From NCBI RefSeq assembly GCF_013372205.1, contig NZ_CP053831.1, positions 744,001-808,000 on the forward strand: a DNA stretch of 64,000 bases. The letters run 5' to 3'. Positions 42,924-52,631 of this stretch are shown here, one piece after another. Origin of the DNA: Campylobacter mucosalis (GTDB lineage Bacteria > Campylobacterota > Campylobacteria > Campylobacterales > Campylobacteraceae). The notes under the pieces are model-generated. The model did no database searches, was not told where the DNA came from, and saw only the letters and a list, made by a program, of their open reading frames with translations. The number at the start of each line of letters is the position of its first letter. Position 1 is the first letter of the stretch. A program made the position numbers and the translations under genes.

Positions 42924-43268
42924 TTATCCGTGGCAGGTGTTTTTGGTATCTAGATTGACCGGATTTGCGTTATCCTTTAGGCTAAATGTCAGTTTTACTT
43001 GCTCACCGTCTAAATTTTCACGCTCGATATTAAAATTTGGCTCGATTTTTGGTATTAGTCCGGCTGGGAATTTGTGATTTATCATTACAACTTTTGTGTT
43101 TTGATCTTTTACTAAATTTAGTGCAAGCATCGCATTTACCATTGGTTCAGGTGGCACACAAGCACGAGAGTCAAAACCTATGTAGTTTATGCCATCTGTT
43201 TGTGTTTTGTAAAATTTGATCGTAGCACCATCTAGCTCAAAGCTCTGCCAGTTGTTAAAAAAGTCCAT
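42924..43268 (-). CDS. DUF2249-like protein
   Basis: This 114-residue protein has a FDSRACVPPEPMVNAMLAL / HKFPAGLIPKIE pattern close to DUF2249, a small TusA-like fold. The chain ends in CHG. It is 3 bp ahead of the membrane protein gene and is the first gene of the three-gene unit. A GGAG Shine-Dalgarno lies five bases before ATG. Confidence 0.7.
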   Translation of the reverse strand: MDFFNNWQSFELDGATIKFYKTQTDGINYIGFDSRACVPPEPMVNAMLALNLVKDQNTKVVMINHKFPAGLIPKIEPNFNIERENLDGEQVKLTFSLKDNANPVNLDTKNTCHG

Positions 43269-43335
43269 ATTTTCTCCTAAAAATAAATTTTAGGAGTATT
43301 ATAATCCTTTTAAGTCCAAATTTTCTTGACTTGGC

Positions 43336-43860
43336 TCAATGCTTAAATTTATTATTTGTAAAAATTAAGCAGTAAATAAGAGAAACGAGTGTTAAAAAAT
43401 AAAACAGATAGCTAAAAATCGGCATAGACAGCTCGTCCTTGCTCTCTATTTTTTTAATAGAAACGGCGTTAAAAAACTCGTGAAATATAGGGAGACGCCA
43501 ACCATAGTATTTTATCTGCACTAGTGACTTGCTTTCTGCTAGTGCGGCTGCTTTTGCTTGTAGGTCGGCTGAGTTAAATTTCATATAAAATGGATATCCC
43601 CAGCGAGTGTCTTCGTTTCTAAAAGATATGACATCATCTATACTTTGTGGTGTTTTTGTATAGATAAAATACACGTCTCTTACAGCTCCATTTACAACTC
43701 GCTCCTTATTTATAAAGCCGTCTTTATCCATACGTTTAACCTCTATGCCAGTTATATTTAGGGCTTTATAGCTTGGCATAGAGAAATTTATAACACATAT
43801 TGCTACTGCGTGGATTGCTAGTATGATACCAAATATCGTATTTTTAAATATATTTTTCAT
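43336..43860 (-). CDS. DUF1523 membrane protein
   Basis: This protein of about 174 residues has an N-terminal membrane helix (TIFGIILAIHAVAICVINF), the DUF1523 core (VKRMDKDGF, RNEDTRWGYPFYMKFNSADL, YYGWRLPIFHEFFNAVSIKK) and a C-terminal helix. The start at 43860 overlaps the thiF stop (ATGA). Its role is unknown. Confidence 0.85.
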   Translation of the reverse strand: MKNIFKNTIFGIILAIHAVAICVINFSMPSYKALNITGIEVKRMDKDGFINKERVVNGAVRDVYFIYTKTPQSIDDVISFRNEDTRWGYPFYMKFNSADLQAKAAALAESKSLVQIKYYGWRLPIFHEFFNAVSIKKIESKDELSMPIFSYLFYFLTLVSLIYCLIFTNNKFKH

Positions 43861-44705
43861 TCTGCTAGTCCCATAAGTAGCCTTAAAGCCATATTTGCCT
43901 GATGATTTGCACATATTCCAACGCGTGGCGCCATTAGTCCTTGATGAAATTTCGCCTCATTTTTCATATCTCCGCAAATATAAACGTTTTTAGCAAATTT
44001 TGTGGTTTTAATCAGGTTTGAGCTAAAGTGTCCAGCCATACCAGAGCCACAGATTATTTGCTTATCTTTTAGGCTATTTGCAGCTTGTGTTAAAAACATA
44101 TGTTTTCCCGCAACATTATCAAACGCCTCACAGATAATACTGCAAGGCGAAAATACGCTAGATACGTTATTAGCATCTATTTTAACATCGTGAGCAATAA
44201 CCTTGACAAATGGATTTACGTCGGCTATTAGCTCCTTTATGGCTTGTGTCTTTTTAAGACCTATGTGGCGGACGTAGTATTGTTGGCGATTTAGGTTGCT
44301 TGGTTCAACTACGTCAAAGTCAGCCACGATAAGCTTTGTCACTCCAGCACGAGCCAGGCTTAGTGCGATATTTGATCCAAGTCCACCAAGTCCAGCCACT
44401 CCGATACAAGCATTTTTAAGTGCGTTGTTTAGCTCAGGAGTGTTTCTAGCCTCTATCATTGACCTTAAAATTTCAAGATCTGGCATAACTCCACGTTTTA
44501 TGATTGTTATCTTATCGCCATTATTTAGCGATACATCATTTGTGGTAGCAAAGCCATTTAGGATAAAAATATCAGCATTTACTAAATCGTGTTTTGTTAA
44601 AAAAGCAGAAATTTCACTGCTTTTATCCAAAAACTCAGCCCTTAACTGGGCTGTTGTGGTGGAATTTGTGCTAAAGTGAAATCCATTTATACTAACTTCT
44701 ATCAT
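43857..44705 (-). CDS. thiF: ThiF adenylyltransferase with N-terminal ThiS-like domain
   Basis: This 282-residue protein has an N-terminal beta-grasp region (1-75: FILNGFATTNDVSLNNGDKI) fused to a ThiF/E1-like domain with the nucleotide motif GVAGLGGLGSN and the catalytic Arg in NLNRQQYYVRHIG. It activates the ThiS C-terminus for thiamine thiazole synthesis. The fused domain lacks a Gly-Gly end, so it is not itself the sulphur carrier. It overlaps aspC by ATGA. Confidence 0.88.
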   Translation of the reverse strand: MIEVSINGFHFSTNSTTTAQLRAEFLDKSSEISAFLTKHDLVNADIFILNGFATTNDVSLNNGDKITIIKRGVMPDLEILRSMIEARNTPELNNALKNACIGVAGLGGLGSNIALSLARAGVTKLIVADFDVVEPSNLNRQQYYVRHIGLKKTQAIKELIADVNPFVKVIAHDVKIDANNVSSVFSPCSIICEAFDNVAGKHMFLTQAANSLKDKQIICGSGMAGHFSSNLIKTTKFAKNVYICGDMKNEAKFHQGLMAPRVGICANHQANMALRLLMGLAE

Positions 44706-45868
44706 TTATACTCTTTTATAAATTTAGCTATTCGCTCTATGCCCTTTTTTATACTTTCTATGTCGGTTGCAAAGCTTAGTCTAAAGTAGCCACTCATACC
44801 AAAACCAACGCCAGGTACACAAGCAACTCTTGCCTCTTCTAGCATTTTTTGGCAAAATTTCATATCATCTGGCTCAACATCCTTGCAGTTTATAAATAGA
44901 TAAAATGCCCCTTTTGGACTGCTTACACTTAAGCCTTCTATCTCGTTTATCATCTTTACGGCGATATCTCGGCGTTTTTTGTATTCGTTTTTCATATACT
45001 CTATATCATCGTCACTTTTACCAAGAAGTCCTGCTATGGCTCCAGCTTGAACGATAGAGCTTATGTTGCTAGTACATTGGCTTTGAAGTTTTTTCATAGC
45101 GATATTTATCTCATCTATCGCACAAGCTGTATATCCAAATCTCCAGCCAGGCATAGCACCACATTTGCTTAAGCCGTTTATTGTGATTGTGCGTTTAAAC
45201 ATATCTTCGCTTATACTAGCAGGAGAGATAAACTCGCCTTCAAAGATGATTTTTTCATAAATTTCATCACTTGTGACTATGATGTTAGTACCTTTTAAAA
45301 CCTGTGCTATCTCTTCTAGCTCTTTTTTTGTATATACCGCTCCAGTTGGATTGGTCGGATAGTTTAGTGATAAAATTTTAGTCTTTGGTGTTATTGCTTT
45401 TTTAAGTTGCTCTGCACTTATTTTAAACTCTGTGCTGTCATCAGCCTCGATAAAAACAGGCACGCCACCGCAGTATTTTACCATTTCAGGATAGCTTACC
45501 CAGTAAGGTGCTGGTATGATAACCTCATCACCCTCATCTATGAGTGCTTGAAACACGTTAAAAAGTGCGTGTTTTCCGCCAACTGTTGTGATGATTTGAT
45601 TTGTGGTGTATTCTAGGTTGTTATCTCTTTTTAGCTTTGTAGCAATCGCTTTTAAAACATCTTGTGAACCAGGAACTGGCGTGTATTTTCCACAGCCTTT
45701 ATCTAGTGCTATTTTTACGGCATCTTTTATACTTTGTGGGGTGTCAAAGTCAGGCTCTCCAGCACTAAAGCTTATTATGTCAATACCCTCGGCTTTTAGC
45801 TGTTTTGCACGTGAGCTTATGGCGATTGTTAGGGATTCGCTTAGGGTTTGAATACGTTTTGCTATCAT
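44702..45868 (-). CDS. aspC: Aspartate aminotransferase (class I PLP enzyme)
   Basis: This 388-residue enzyme interconverts aspartate and oxaloacetate using 2-oxoglutarate. It has NYPTNPTGAVY, the PLP-Lys in GLSKCGAMPGWRFGY and the terminal FRLSFATD. It starts an operon with thiF and DUF1523 and lies 3' of speA across a terminator. Confidence 0.93.
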   Translation of the reverse strand: MIAKRIQTLSESLTIAISSRAKQLKAEGIDIISFSAGEPDFDTPQSIKDAVKIALDKGCGKYTPVPGSQDVLKAIATKLKRDNNLEYTTNQIITTVGGKHALFNVFQALIDEGDEVIIPAPYWVSYPEMVKYCGGVPVFIEADDSTEFKISAEQLKKAITPKTKILSLNYPTNPTGAVYTKKELEEIAQVLKGTNIIVTSDEIYEKIIFEGEFISPASISEDMFKRTITINGLSKCGAMPGWRFGYTACAIDEINIAMKKLQSQCTSNISSIVQAGAIAGLLGKSDDDIEYMKNEYKKRRDIAVKMINEIEGLSVSSPKGAFYLFINCKDVEPDDMKFCQKMLEEARVACVPGVGFGMSGYFRLSFATDIESIKKGIERIAKFIKEYK

Positions 45869-45912
45869 AGATAACTCCTTTATAAATTTGTGCTATTGTA
45901 TATTAAATTTTT

Positions 45913-45951
45913 AAAAGCAAACGCTTATGTTTTAAATGGTCGTTTGCTTTT
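45913..45951. terminator. Terminator between speA and aspC
   Basis: AAAAGCAAACG and CGTTTGCTTTT form an 11-bp stem over a 17-base loop, with T-runs on both strands. It ends speA transcription on the minus strand. Confidence 0.75.
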
Positions 45952-45974
45952 TTTGAAATTTGTTTCTCTTGGTA

Positions 45975-47807
45975 TCATTCTATGGTTTTTAGGTAGCTGT
46001 TGTCATTTAAGAACAAGTATAGCTCACCAAGCACCTGCTTTTTCTGCGTGTCATTTATCAGGCTTGATTTTTCAAGGCGTTCATTTAGTGTATCTTGTAT
46101 CTCATAGATGTTATAATCCATATCTTCTAATATATCAAGAATGCTCTGGCTCTCTAGCAAATTTTCTATCTCAAAGCCACTTTGTGTTATTTTTATCGTT
46201 GCTTCGGTTGGATGAGTAAAGAGATTGTGTTTCATTCCTAGCACCTCTTGATAGGCTCCAACTAAGAAAAAGCCTAAAAAATAGTCCTCTTTTTCAACAT
46301 CTACATCGTGTAGCAACAGAGGATTTGTTTCGTCGTTGTAGCCTATCTCTCCGTCACTATCGCAGGTGATGTCCCAAATCGAGGCTGGTAGAGTAGGGCG
46401 GATATCAAGGCGGTCAAGTGGCATAATTGGGAAATTTTGACCAAGTCCCCAAAAATCAGGCAAACTTTGAAACAGTGAGAAATTGACAAGGTATCTTTCT
46501 TGCACATCTTTTTGGACCTTGCTTAGATCGATGTTGCTTTTGTTGCCGAGTAAAAATACTGCTTTTTTGCTTATTAAATTTACCAAAACTTCTGCATTTG
46601 AGCGGTCTTGTAAATCAACATATCCAAGGTCAAATAGCGTCAAAACGCTCTCCATATGATGAACGCTGTCGTGCAGATACTCAAGTGCGTTTGACGGCTT
46701 TATGCTGTTGTATAGGTCGTAAAGTTCAGTGATTAACTGTGGATTTTTTTTCTTTAAATTTAGCTTCTCTTCGGTATGCTCTTGGCTAAAAAGCTCAAGT
46801 ACTGGAGCGACCAAAACAGCGTGAGAGGCAGAGATATATCTGCCGCTTTCGGTAAAAATATCAGGCTCTGGCTCGTTTTTTTGCTCGGCTATGGTTTTAA
46901 GCAGGTAAACCACGTCATTTGCGTATTCGTTTAGTGTGTAGTTTCGGCTTGTTGTTTGTTTAAATTGCGAGTACTCAATAGCAAGTCCGCCACCTAAATT
47001 TATCGCTTTTAGGTTTTTTGCACCCATTTTTCTTAGCTCTGCGTAGATGTTACCAGCTTCCGTAAGAGCCTTTTTAAGCGGATGAATTTCAGTTATTTGT
47101 GAGCCTATATGAAAGTGTATCATTGTAAAATACTCAATCAAATTTGCCTTTTTTAGCATATTTATGGCTTCTATTAGCTCTGTTGACGTTAGTCCAAATT
47201 TTGAGTAAATTCCACCGCTTTTTGCCCAAATTCCAGAGCCTGAGCTGTGTAGTCTTATGCGTAGTCCTATGTTTGGTTTTGGTGAAAATCTCTCTTTTGA
47301 GATGGCTATAATTGCCTCAAGCTCGTTTAAACCCTCTATTGTAAGAGTGATATTATGCCCCATTTCTGCGGCTATAAAACCTATATTTATCATCTCTTTG
47401 TCTTTAAAGCCATTAACGGTTATGGGTGCACCCTCGTTGTTGTAAGCCATAGCTAAAAGCAACTCGGCCTTACTGCCAGCTTCAATGCCGTATTTATAAG
47501 GTTTGCCAAGCTCTACTAAATTTTTTACAAAACCTGGATATTGATTTACCTTTAAAGGATATACGGCGTTAAAATTTCCTTTGTAGCCAAACTCCTTTTT
47601 TGCCTTTGCAAAACTAGCATACATCTGCTCTACTTGCTTTTGTATAAGGTGTGGAAAGCGAAGTAGTAATGGTCCTCTGTATCCGTCATCTCGTATCTGT
47701 TTTACGATATCGATAATGGCAGGTTTGCTAGGTGTGTTTAGGCATAGCTTGCCGTCTTCTATGATAAAATTTGAGTTTCCCCAGATATTTAAGCCATAGT
47801 CGTTCAT
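45975..47807 (-). CDS. speA: Biosynthetic arginine decarboxylase
   Basis: This 610-residue PLP enzyme of the SpeA family makes agmatine from arginine for polyamine synthesis. It has the PLP-Lys region FNAVYPLKVNQYPGFV near residue 80, HFHIGSQITEI, the glycine loop INLGGGLAIEYS and the C-terminal catalytic region EVLGMKHNLFTHP. Its ATG overlaps the hisS stop (TAATG). Confidence 0.95.
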   Translation of the reverse strand: MNDYGLNIWGNSNFIIEDGKLCLNTPSKPAIIDIVKQIRDDGYRGPLLLRFPHLIQKQVEQMYASFAKAKKEFGYKGNFNAVYPLKVNQYPGFVKNLVELGKPYKYGIEAGSKAELLLAMAYNNEGAPITVNGFKDKEMINIGFIAAEMGHNITLTIEGLNELEAIIAISKERFSPKPNIGLRIRLHSSGSGIWAKSGGIYSKFGLTSTELIEAINMLKKANLIEYFTMIHFHIGSQITEIHPLKKALTEAGNIYAELRKMGAKNLKAINLGGGLAIEYSQFKQTTSRNYTLNEYANDVVYLLKTIAEQKNEPEPDIFTESGRYISASHAVLVAPVLELFSQEHTEEKLNLKKKNPQLITELYDLYNSIKPSNALEYLHDSVHHMESVLTLFDLGYVDLQDRSNAEVLVNLISKKAVFLLGNKSNIDLSKVQKDVQERYLVNFSLFQSLPDFWGLGQNFPIMPLDRLDIRPTLPASIWDITCDSDGEIGYNDETNPLLLHDVDVEKEDYFLGFFLVGAYQEVLGMKHNLFTHPTEATIKITQSGFEIENLLESQSILDILEDMDYNIYEIQDTLNERLEKSSLINDTQKKQVLGELYLFLNDNSYLKTIE

Positions 47808-49036
47808 TATAAATGATCCTTTAAATTTTGCATTTTTATCGTTTTCTCATCTTTATTTTCTAAATTTTTATACCAAATTTCGTCGTTTTTAAGTTCGTTT
47901 TCGCCGATACATAGTAAAATTTTTGCATTTTTATTATCTGCTGTTTGTAGGTGTTTTGCTAGTTTTTTTGCTTCAAATGAAACTTCAACTTTGTGCGTTT
48001 TTCTAAGGTCTGTAGCGATATTAAAAATCCTATCTAGTCCGATCTCATCAAGTGCACAGATATATATCCCATCTCGCTTTTGCTCGTTTGGTTTTGATTT
48101 TAAAATCTCCATTATGCGCTCAATCCCCATTGCAAAACCTATGCCGTAACTAGCCTTTCCGCCAAGATACTCAACAAGCTTATCATATCTGCCACCACCA
48201 GCTATGGCACTTTGAGAGCCAATCTCGTCGCTTACAAACTCAAATGCCGTTTTGCAATAGTAATCAAGTCCTCTAACAAGCTTTGTATCTACTTCATATT
48301 TTACGCCGTTTGTGCTTAGAATTTCACGCAATTTATCAAAATCAGACTTTGCATTTGGGCTTAAATTTTCTATCATAACCGGTGCGTTTTTATAAATTTC
48401 TTGACACTTTTCGTTTTTACAATCAAGCACACGAATAGGGTTAATCTCGCGTCTTCGTTTACAATCATCGCAAATTTCATCTTTGTGTTTATCTATAAAA
48501 CTTAAAAGTTTTTGCCTGTATATAGGCATACTATCGCTATCTCCAAGTGAGTTTAGTTTTAGTGTGTAGCTTATATTTAGGCGGTTAAAAATTTCAGCAA
48601 CCAAAAGTATTACACTAGCGTCTTCATACACGCTACCCACGCCAAAACTCTCTACTCCAAACTGATGAAACTCACGCAAACGCCCTTTTTGCGGTCTTTC
48701 GTAGCGAAACATTGAGCCGTGATAAAAGTAACGATAAATTCCACCAGCCTTATCAAGCTTGTTTTCTATAAAGGCACGAACGACTCCAGCTGTGCCTTCT
48801 GGTCGCAAACATACGTCATTTTCGCCCTTGTCGATAAACTGATACATCTCTTTGCCGACTATATCACTACTTTCGCCTACGCTTCTTTTAAATAGCGTTG
48901 TTTGCTCTAAATGCGGAGTTTTTATAAGGTTAAATCCATATTTTTTAGCGACATCCTCGCATACGCTAATGATTTTTTCATAAAGCCTTGAGTCCTCGTG
49001 TAAAATGTCTTTCATACCGCGAAGTGTTGTTATCAT
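47807..49036 (-). CDS. hisS: Histidyl-tRNA synthetase
   Basis: This class II synthetase of about 409 residues has motif 1 around YRYFYHGSMFRYERPQKGR (motif 2), LRPEGTAGVVRAF and the histidine-specific LVRGLDYY and GGGRYDKLVEYLGG. Of two adjacent ATGs the second (49036) is chosen for better spacing from AGGAT. Confidence 0.95.
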   Translation of the reverse strand: MITTLRGMKDILHEDSRLYEKIISVCEDVAKKYGFNLIKTPHLEQTTLFKRSVGESSDIVGKEMYQFIDKGENDVCLRPEGTAGVVRAFIENKLDKAGGIYRYFYHGSMFRYERPQKGRLREFHQFGVESFGVGSVYEDASVILLVAEIFNRLNISYTLKLNSLGDSDSMPIYRQKLLSFIDKHKDEICDDCKRRREINPIRVLDCKNEKCQEIYKNAPVMIENLSPNAKSDFDKLREILSTNGVKYEVDTKLVRGLDYYCKTAFEFVSDEIGSQSAIAGGGRYDKLVEYLGGKASYGIGFAMGIERIMEILKSKPNEQKRDGIYICALDEIGLDRIFNIATDLRKTHKVEVSFEAKKLAKHLQTADNKNAKILLCIGENELKNDEIWYKNLENKDEKTIKMQNLKDHL

Positions 49037-49151
49037 CATCTATCCTTTTATCTAAAGGGCTTGATTTTATCAAAAAAATGTGAAATTTCAGATAAAATAT
49101 TAAACAATTAAACAAAACTTTAAATTTTATATTAATTTTAAGTAAAAGAGT

Positions 49152-49157
49152 TATAAT
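49152..49157 (+). promoter_or_regulatory. -10 element of the hyp operon
   Basis: TATAAT lies about 32 bases before the hypB ATG, in a T-rich context typical of Campylobacter promoters. Confidence 0.5.
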
Positions 49158-49188
49158 AGCACAAATATGAGCTTTTAAGGAGATAACA

Positions 49189-49932
49189 ATGTGTAAAGAT
49201 TGCGGTTGCTCGGTTTCTGGTTGGCATACTCACGCTGACGGGACTAGTCACTCTCACACTCATTCGCACCCTACGTTAAACGACTCAAAAACGATAGATG
49301 TTATAACTAAAATTTTATCGGTAAATGACGAACAAGCGCTTAAAAATAGGGCAGAGCTAGAGAAGCGAAAAATTTTAGGGATAAATTTGATGAGTAGTCC
49401 TGGTGCTGGTAAAACTACGCTTTTAGAGGCTACGATAAAGGGCGGTAAGTTTAAAATAGGCGTTGTAGAGGGAGATCTTGAGACAAATGCGGACGCGGAC
49501 AGGATAGCTAAAGCTGGTGCTCCAGCCTTTCAAATAAGCACTGGTCAGACGTGTCATCTTGATGCTTTTATGGTTAATCACGGAATTTTACATATACCAC
49601 TTGATACACTTGAGCTACTTTTTGTAGAAAATGTCGGAAATTTGGTATGTCCTGCTAGTTATGATATAGGAACTCACATAAATGTTGTGCTTCTTTCTGT
49701 GCCTGAGGGAGATGATAAAGTTGCAAAATATCCTGTGATGTTTAAAAACGCAAATCTTGTTGTGGTTACAAAAGCTACCCTTTTAGAGCATTTTGAGTTT
49801 GATATAGACAAGGTAAAGCGTGAAGCTAGAAAACTAAATCCAAATGTCGATGTTATCGTGCTAGATAGTAAAAGTGGAGAGGGGCTAGACGCTTGGTTTT
49901 CATTTTTGGAATTTAAAAGAAAGGCTTTGTAA
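49189..49932 (+). CDS. hypB: Hydrogenase nickel incorporation GTPase HypB
   Basis: This 247-residue GTPase inserts Ni into [NiFe]-hydrogenase (and can supply urease). The N-terminal metal site CKDCGCS is followed by a His-rich loop (WHTHADGTSHSHTHSHP). The P-loop is SSPGAGKT. It is followed directly by hypC (stop and start adjacent). Confidence 0.96.
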   Translation: MCKDCGCSVSGWHTHADGTSHSHTHSHPTLNDSKTIDVITKILSVNDEQALKNRAELEKRKILGINLMSSPGAGKTTLLEATIKGGKFKIGVVEGDLETNADADRIAKAGAPAFQISTGQTCHLDAFMVNHGILHIPLDTLELLFVENVGNLVCPASYDIGTHINVVLLSVPEGDDKVAKYPVMFKNANLVVVTKATLLEHFEFDIDKVKREARKLNPNVDVIVLDSKSGEGLDAWFSFLEFKRKAL

Positions 49933-50226
49933 ATGTGCCTTTCTATACCTTCAAAAGTGCTTGAGATAGATGAGCAAAATGTCGCGCTTGTAGAAACTCT
50001 TGGCGTAAAGCGTAAGGTTAGTCTTGATCTTATAGCTGAGCCGGTAAATGTGGGAGAATACGTGCTTATACACGTTGGCTTTGCAATGGAGAAAATAGAT
50101 ACAAAAATAGCACAAGAGAGCCTTGAGATTTATCGTCAAATGGCAGATAATATGGAAAAGGGCGTCATTAGCGATGATGATGGAGATATGGGATTAAAGG
50201 ATATGCTAGATGGATCTCATAAATGA
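49933..50226 (+). CDS. hypC: Hydrogenase maturation chaperone HypC
   Basis: This 97-residue chaperone begins MCLSIPSKV, with the essential Cys2 that binds the Fe(CN)2CO unit with HypD. The 3' end overlaps hypD by 17 bp. Confidence 0.95.
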   Translation: MCLSIPSKVLEIDEQNVALVETLGVKRKVSLDLIAEPVNVGEYVLIHVGFAMEKIDTKIAQESLEIYRQMADNMEKGVISDDDGDMGLKDMLDGSHK

Positions 50227-51307
50227 TTTTCGCGATAAAAGGTTGATTTTAGCCCTTAGTGAGCGTATTAAGAGTATTAGCAAAGAGCCACTTAATATAA
50301 TGGAAATTTGTGGTGGACACACTCACTCGATAATGAAATTTGGACTTACAAATTTAGTCGGAGAGCATATAAATTTCATACACGGACCAGGGTGTCCAGT
50401 TTGTGTTATGCCAAAAAGTAGGATAGATGAGGCTTGTAAGTTAGCTTCACTTGATGGTGTGATATTTTGCACCTTAGCTGATATGCTAAGAGTGCCTGGA
50501 TCGCACACTAGCCTTTTAAAGCTACGCGCAGAGGGCAGTGATATTAGGGCACTTTACTCGCCACTTGATTGCTTAAAAATAGCCAGTCAAAATCCAGATA
50601 AAAAGGTTATATTTTTTGCAATTGGCTTTGAAACCACGACGCCTATGAGTGCTAGTTTGATAGAAAAAGCCTTGCAAATGGGGCTAAAAAATTTGTATTT
50701 TCATATAAATCACGTCACTATCCCAGCTGCCATAAGAGCTATAATGGACGATAAAGATGTGAAAATAGGGGCGTTTTTGGCACCATCTCACGTTAGTGTG
50801 ATTACTGGAAGTGCTGTGTATAACGAACTTGCAAATGAGTTTAAAACCCCAATAGCAGTTAGCGGTTTTGAGCCACTTGATATGATGGCTAGTGTTTTAA
50901 ATTTAGTCGAGCAACAAAATTTAGGAAGCTATGAAGTTTTTAATGAATACTCAAGGGTTGTTAGCGAACAAGGAAATTTAAAGGCAAAAGAGCTGGTAAA
51001 TAGATATTTTGATTTATGTGATTTTGAGTGGAGAGGGCTTGGAGAGATAAAATCAAGTGGTATGGGGCTTAAAAAAGAGTTTGACTTTATCAATGCGAGG
51101 GTTGCCTTTGACTGTGAGGTCGTAAGCAAAGGCGAAAGCAAAGCCTGTATATGCGGTCAAATTTTAAGAGGTCACGCAAAGCCTTATGACTGCAAGGTTT
51201 TCGCAAAGGCTTGTACTCCACAAACTCCAATAGGTTCTTGTATGGTTTCAGGAGAGGGTGCTTGTGCCGCCTACTACAAATATGCAAAAGAGGTAAAATG
51301 CGGATAA
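50210..51307 (+). CDS. hypD: Hydrogenase maturation scaffold HypD
   Basis: This 365-residue Fe-S protein is the scaffold for assembly of the Fe(CN)2CO moiety. It has the conserved GGHTHSIMKFG, GPGCPVCVMP and the C-terminal Cys cluster region (KACICGQILRG, CMVSGEGACAAYY). It overlaps hypE by 10 bp. Confidence 0.96.
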   Translation: MDLINDFRDKRLILALSERIKSISKEPLNIMEICGGHTHSIMKFGLTNLVGEHINFIHGPGCPVCVMPKSRIDEACKLASLDGVIFCTLADMLRVPGSHTSLLKLRAEGSDIRALYSPLDCLKIASQNPDKKVIFFAIGFETTTPMSASLIEKALQMGLKNLYFHINHVTIPAAIRAIMDDKDVKIGAFLAPSHVSVITGSAVYNELANEFKTPIAVSGFEPLDMMASVLNLVEQQNLGSYEVFNEYSRVVSEQGNLKAKELVNRYFDLCDFEWRGLGEIKSSGMGLKKEFDFINARVAFDCEVVSKGESKACICGQILRGHAKPYDCKVFAKACTPQTPIGSCMVSGEGACAAYYKYAKEVKCG

Positions 51308-52287
51308 TGTTAAGCCACGGCGGTGGCGGAATAGAGATGAATGATCTTATAAATAAGACGATTTTTAAGGCGCTTGATAATGAAATTTTAAGACAGAGCA
51401 ATGATAGTGCGATACTTGGCGATTTTAAAAATTTGGCCTTTAGCACGGATAGTTTTGTCGTGACGCCACTTTTTTTTAACGGTGCAGATATCGGTAAAAT
51501 CGCAGCGTGCGGAACTATAAACGATCTTGCTATGGTTGGAGCTAGTGCAAAATATCTAAGCTGTGCTTTTATCATCGAAGAGGGACTTGAGATAGATGAG
51601 TTTGAGCGTATCTTAAACTCAATGGCTAAGGTGTGCAAAGAAGCCGATGTAAAGATAGTTTGTGGCGATACAAAGGTTGTCCCAAAGGGAAAATGCGATA
51701 AAATTTTCATAAACACCTCTGGTGTTGGTGAAATTTTAGCACCAAATATTTGCACAGATAGTTTAAAAGTTGGAGCTAAAATTTTACTCTCAGCAGATAT
51801 TGGCAGACACGGAGCAGTCGTTCTTGCAAATAGAGAAGAGTTTGAGTTTTTTGGTGAGCTTAAGAGCGATTGCAAGAGCTTAAAAGGCGTGGTTAGTGAG
51901 CTTTTAGGTAGTGGGGTTACTCCACTTTGTATGCGTGATGCGACTAGGGGTGGACTAAGTGCGGTTTTAAATGAGTGGGCTAGTTACTCAAAGAGTGAAA
52001 TTTTGGTCTTTGAAGAGAGTATAAAAGTAAGCGATGAGGTTACTGGAATTTGCGAACTTCTTGGATTTGAGCCTTATGAACTTGCTAATGAAGGCACGTT
52101 TGTTCTTGCAGTTAAGCCAGATGATGAGAAAAAGGCGCTTGATATTTTGTCTAAATTTGATAAAAATGCAAGTGTAATTGGCGAGATTGTAAGCGATAAA
52201 AACTCACGTGTTATCTTGCAAAACGCTTATGGTTCTCGCAGATTTTTAGAGCCTCCTAAGGGCGAGTTGCTTCCTAGGATTTGCTAA
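51298..52287 (+). CDS. hypE: Carbamoyl dehydratase HypE
   Basis: This 329-residue PurM-type ATPase dehydrates the thiocarbamate on its own C-terminal Cys to thiocyanate. The conserved end is PRIC. The start is set at ATG 51298, where MRIMLSHGGGG begins; an in-frame ATG far upstream in hypD is rejected. It overlaps hypA by TAATG. Confidence 0.95.
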   Translation: MRIMLSHGGGGIEMNDLINKTIFKALDNEILRQSNDSAILGDFKNLAFSTDSFVVTPLFFNGADIGKIAACGTINDLAMVGASAKYLSCAFIIEEGLEIDEFERILNSMAKVCKEADVKIVCGDTKVVPKGKCDKIFINTSGVGEILAPNICTDSLKVGAKILLSADIGRHGAVVLANREEFEFFGELKSDCKSLKGVVSELLGSGVTPLCMRDATRGGLSAVLNEWASYSKSEILVFEESIKVSDEVTGICELLGFEPYELANEGTFVLAVKPDDEKKALDILSKFDKNASVIGEIVSDKNSRVILQNAYGSRRFLEPPKGELLPRIC

Positions 52288-52631
52288 TGCACGAACTAAG
52301 TATAGCACAAAATTTACTTTTGTTGTGCGAACAAAATGCACAAAAGCAAAACGCCAGTAAGATAACTAAAATTTTTATAAAAATAGGCAGACTTAGCGGT
52401 GTTGAACCACACTATTTACAGAGTGCGTTTAGCGTTGTTAAGGCGCAAAGCGTGTGTGATGAGGCAGAGCTTATCGTGCATATCCAAGATGTCGTGATAA
52501 AATGCAAAAAGTGCCTTGAGCAAAGCACACTAAGCGTAAATGAATTTATCTGCCCAAAGTGCGGTAGTAACGAGCTTGAGATAGTTGATGGAGAGGATAT
52601 GTATCTGATGAGACTTGAGCTTGAGAGCTAG
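52287..52631 (+). CDS. hypA: Nickel chaperone HypA
   Basis: This 114-residue protein begins MHELSIAQNLL with the Ni-binding His2. It has a zinc ribbon of two CxxC pairs (CKKC and CPKC). It delivers nickel with HypB. It is the last gene of hypBCDEA and meets the AI-2E gene end to end. Confidence 0.96.
   Translation: MHELSIAQNLLLLCEQNAQKQNASKITKIFIKIGRLSGVEPHYLQSAFSVVKAQSVCDEAELIVHIQDVVIKCKKCLEQSTLSVNEFICPKCGSNELEIVDGEDMYLMRLELES

Noticed and set aside
51211-51297. Extended hypE start inside hypD
   Set aside because: The added residues (MYSTNSNRF...) are not HypE-like; ATG 51298 fits the family start.
51090-51875. Long open frame on the minus strand across hypD/hypE
   Set aside because: It lies antisense to two well-identified genes, has Ser/Pro/Leu-rich low-complexity composition and no ribosome site.
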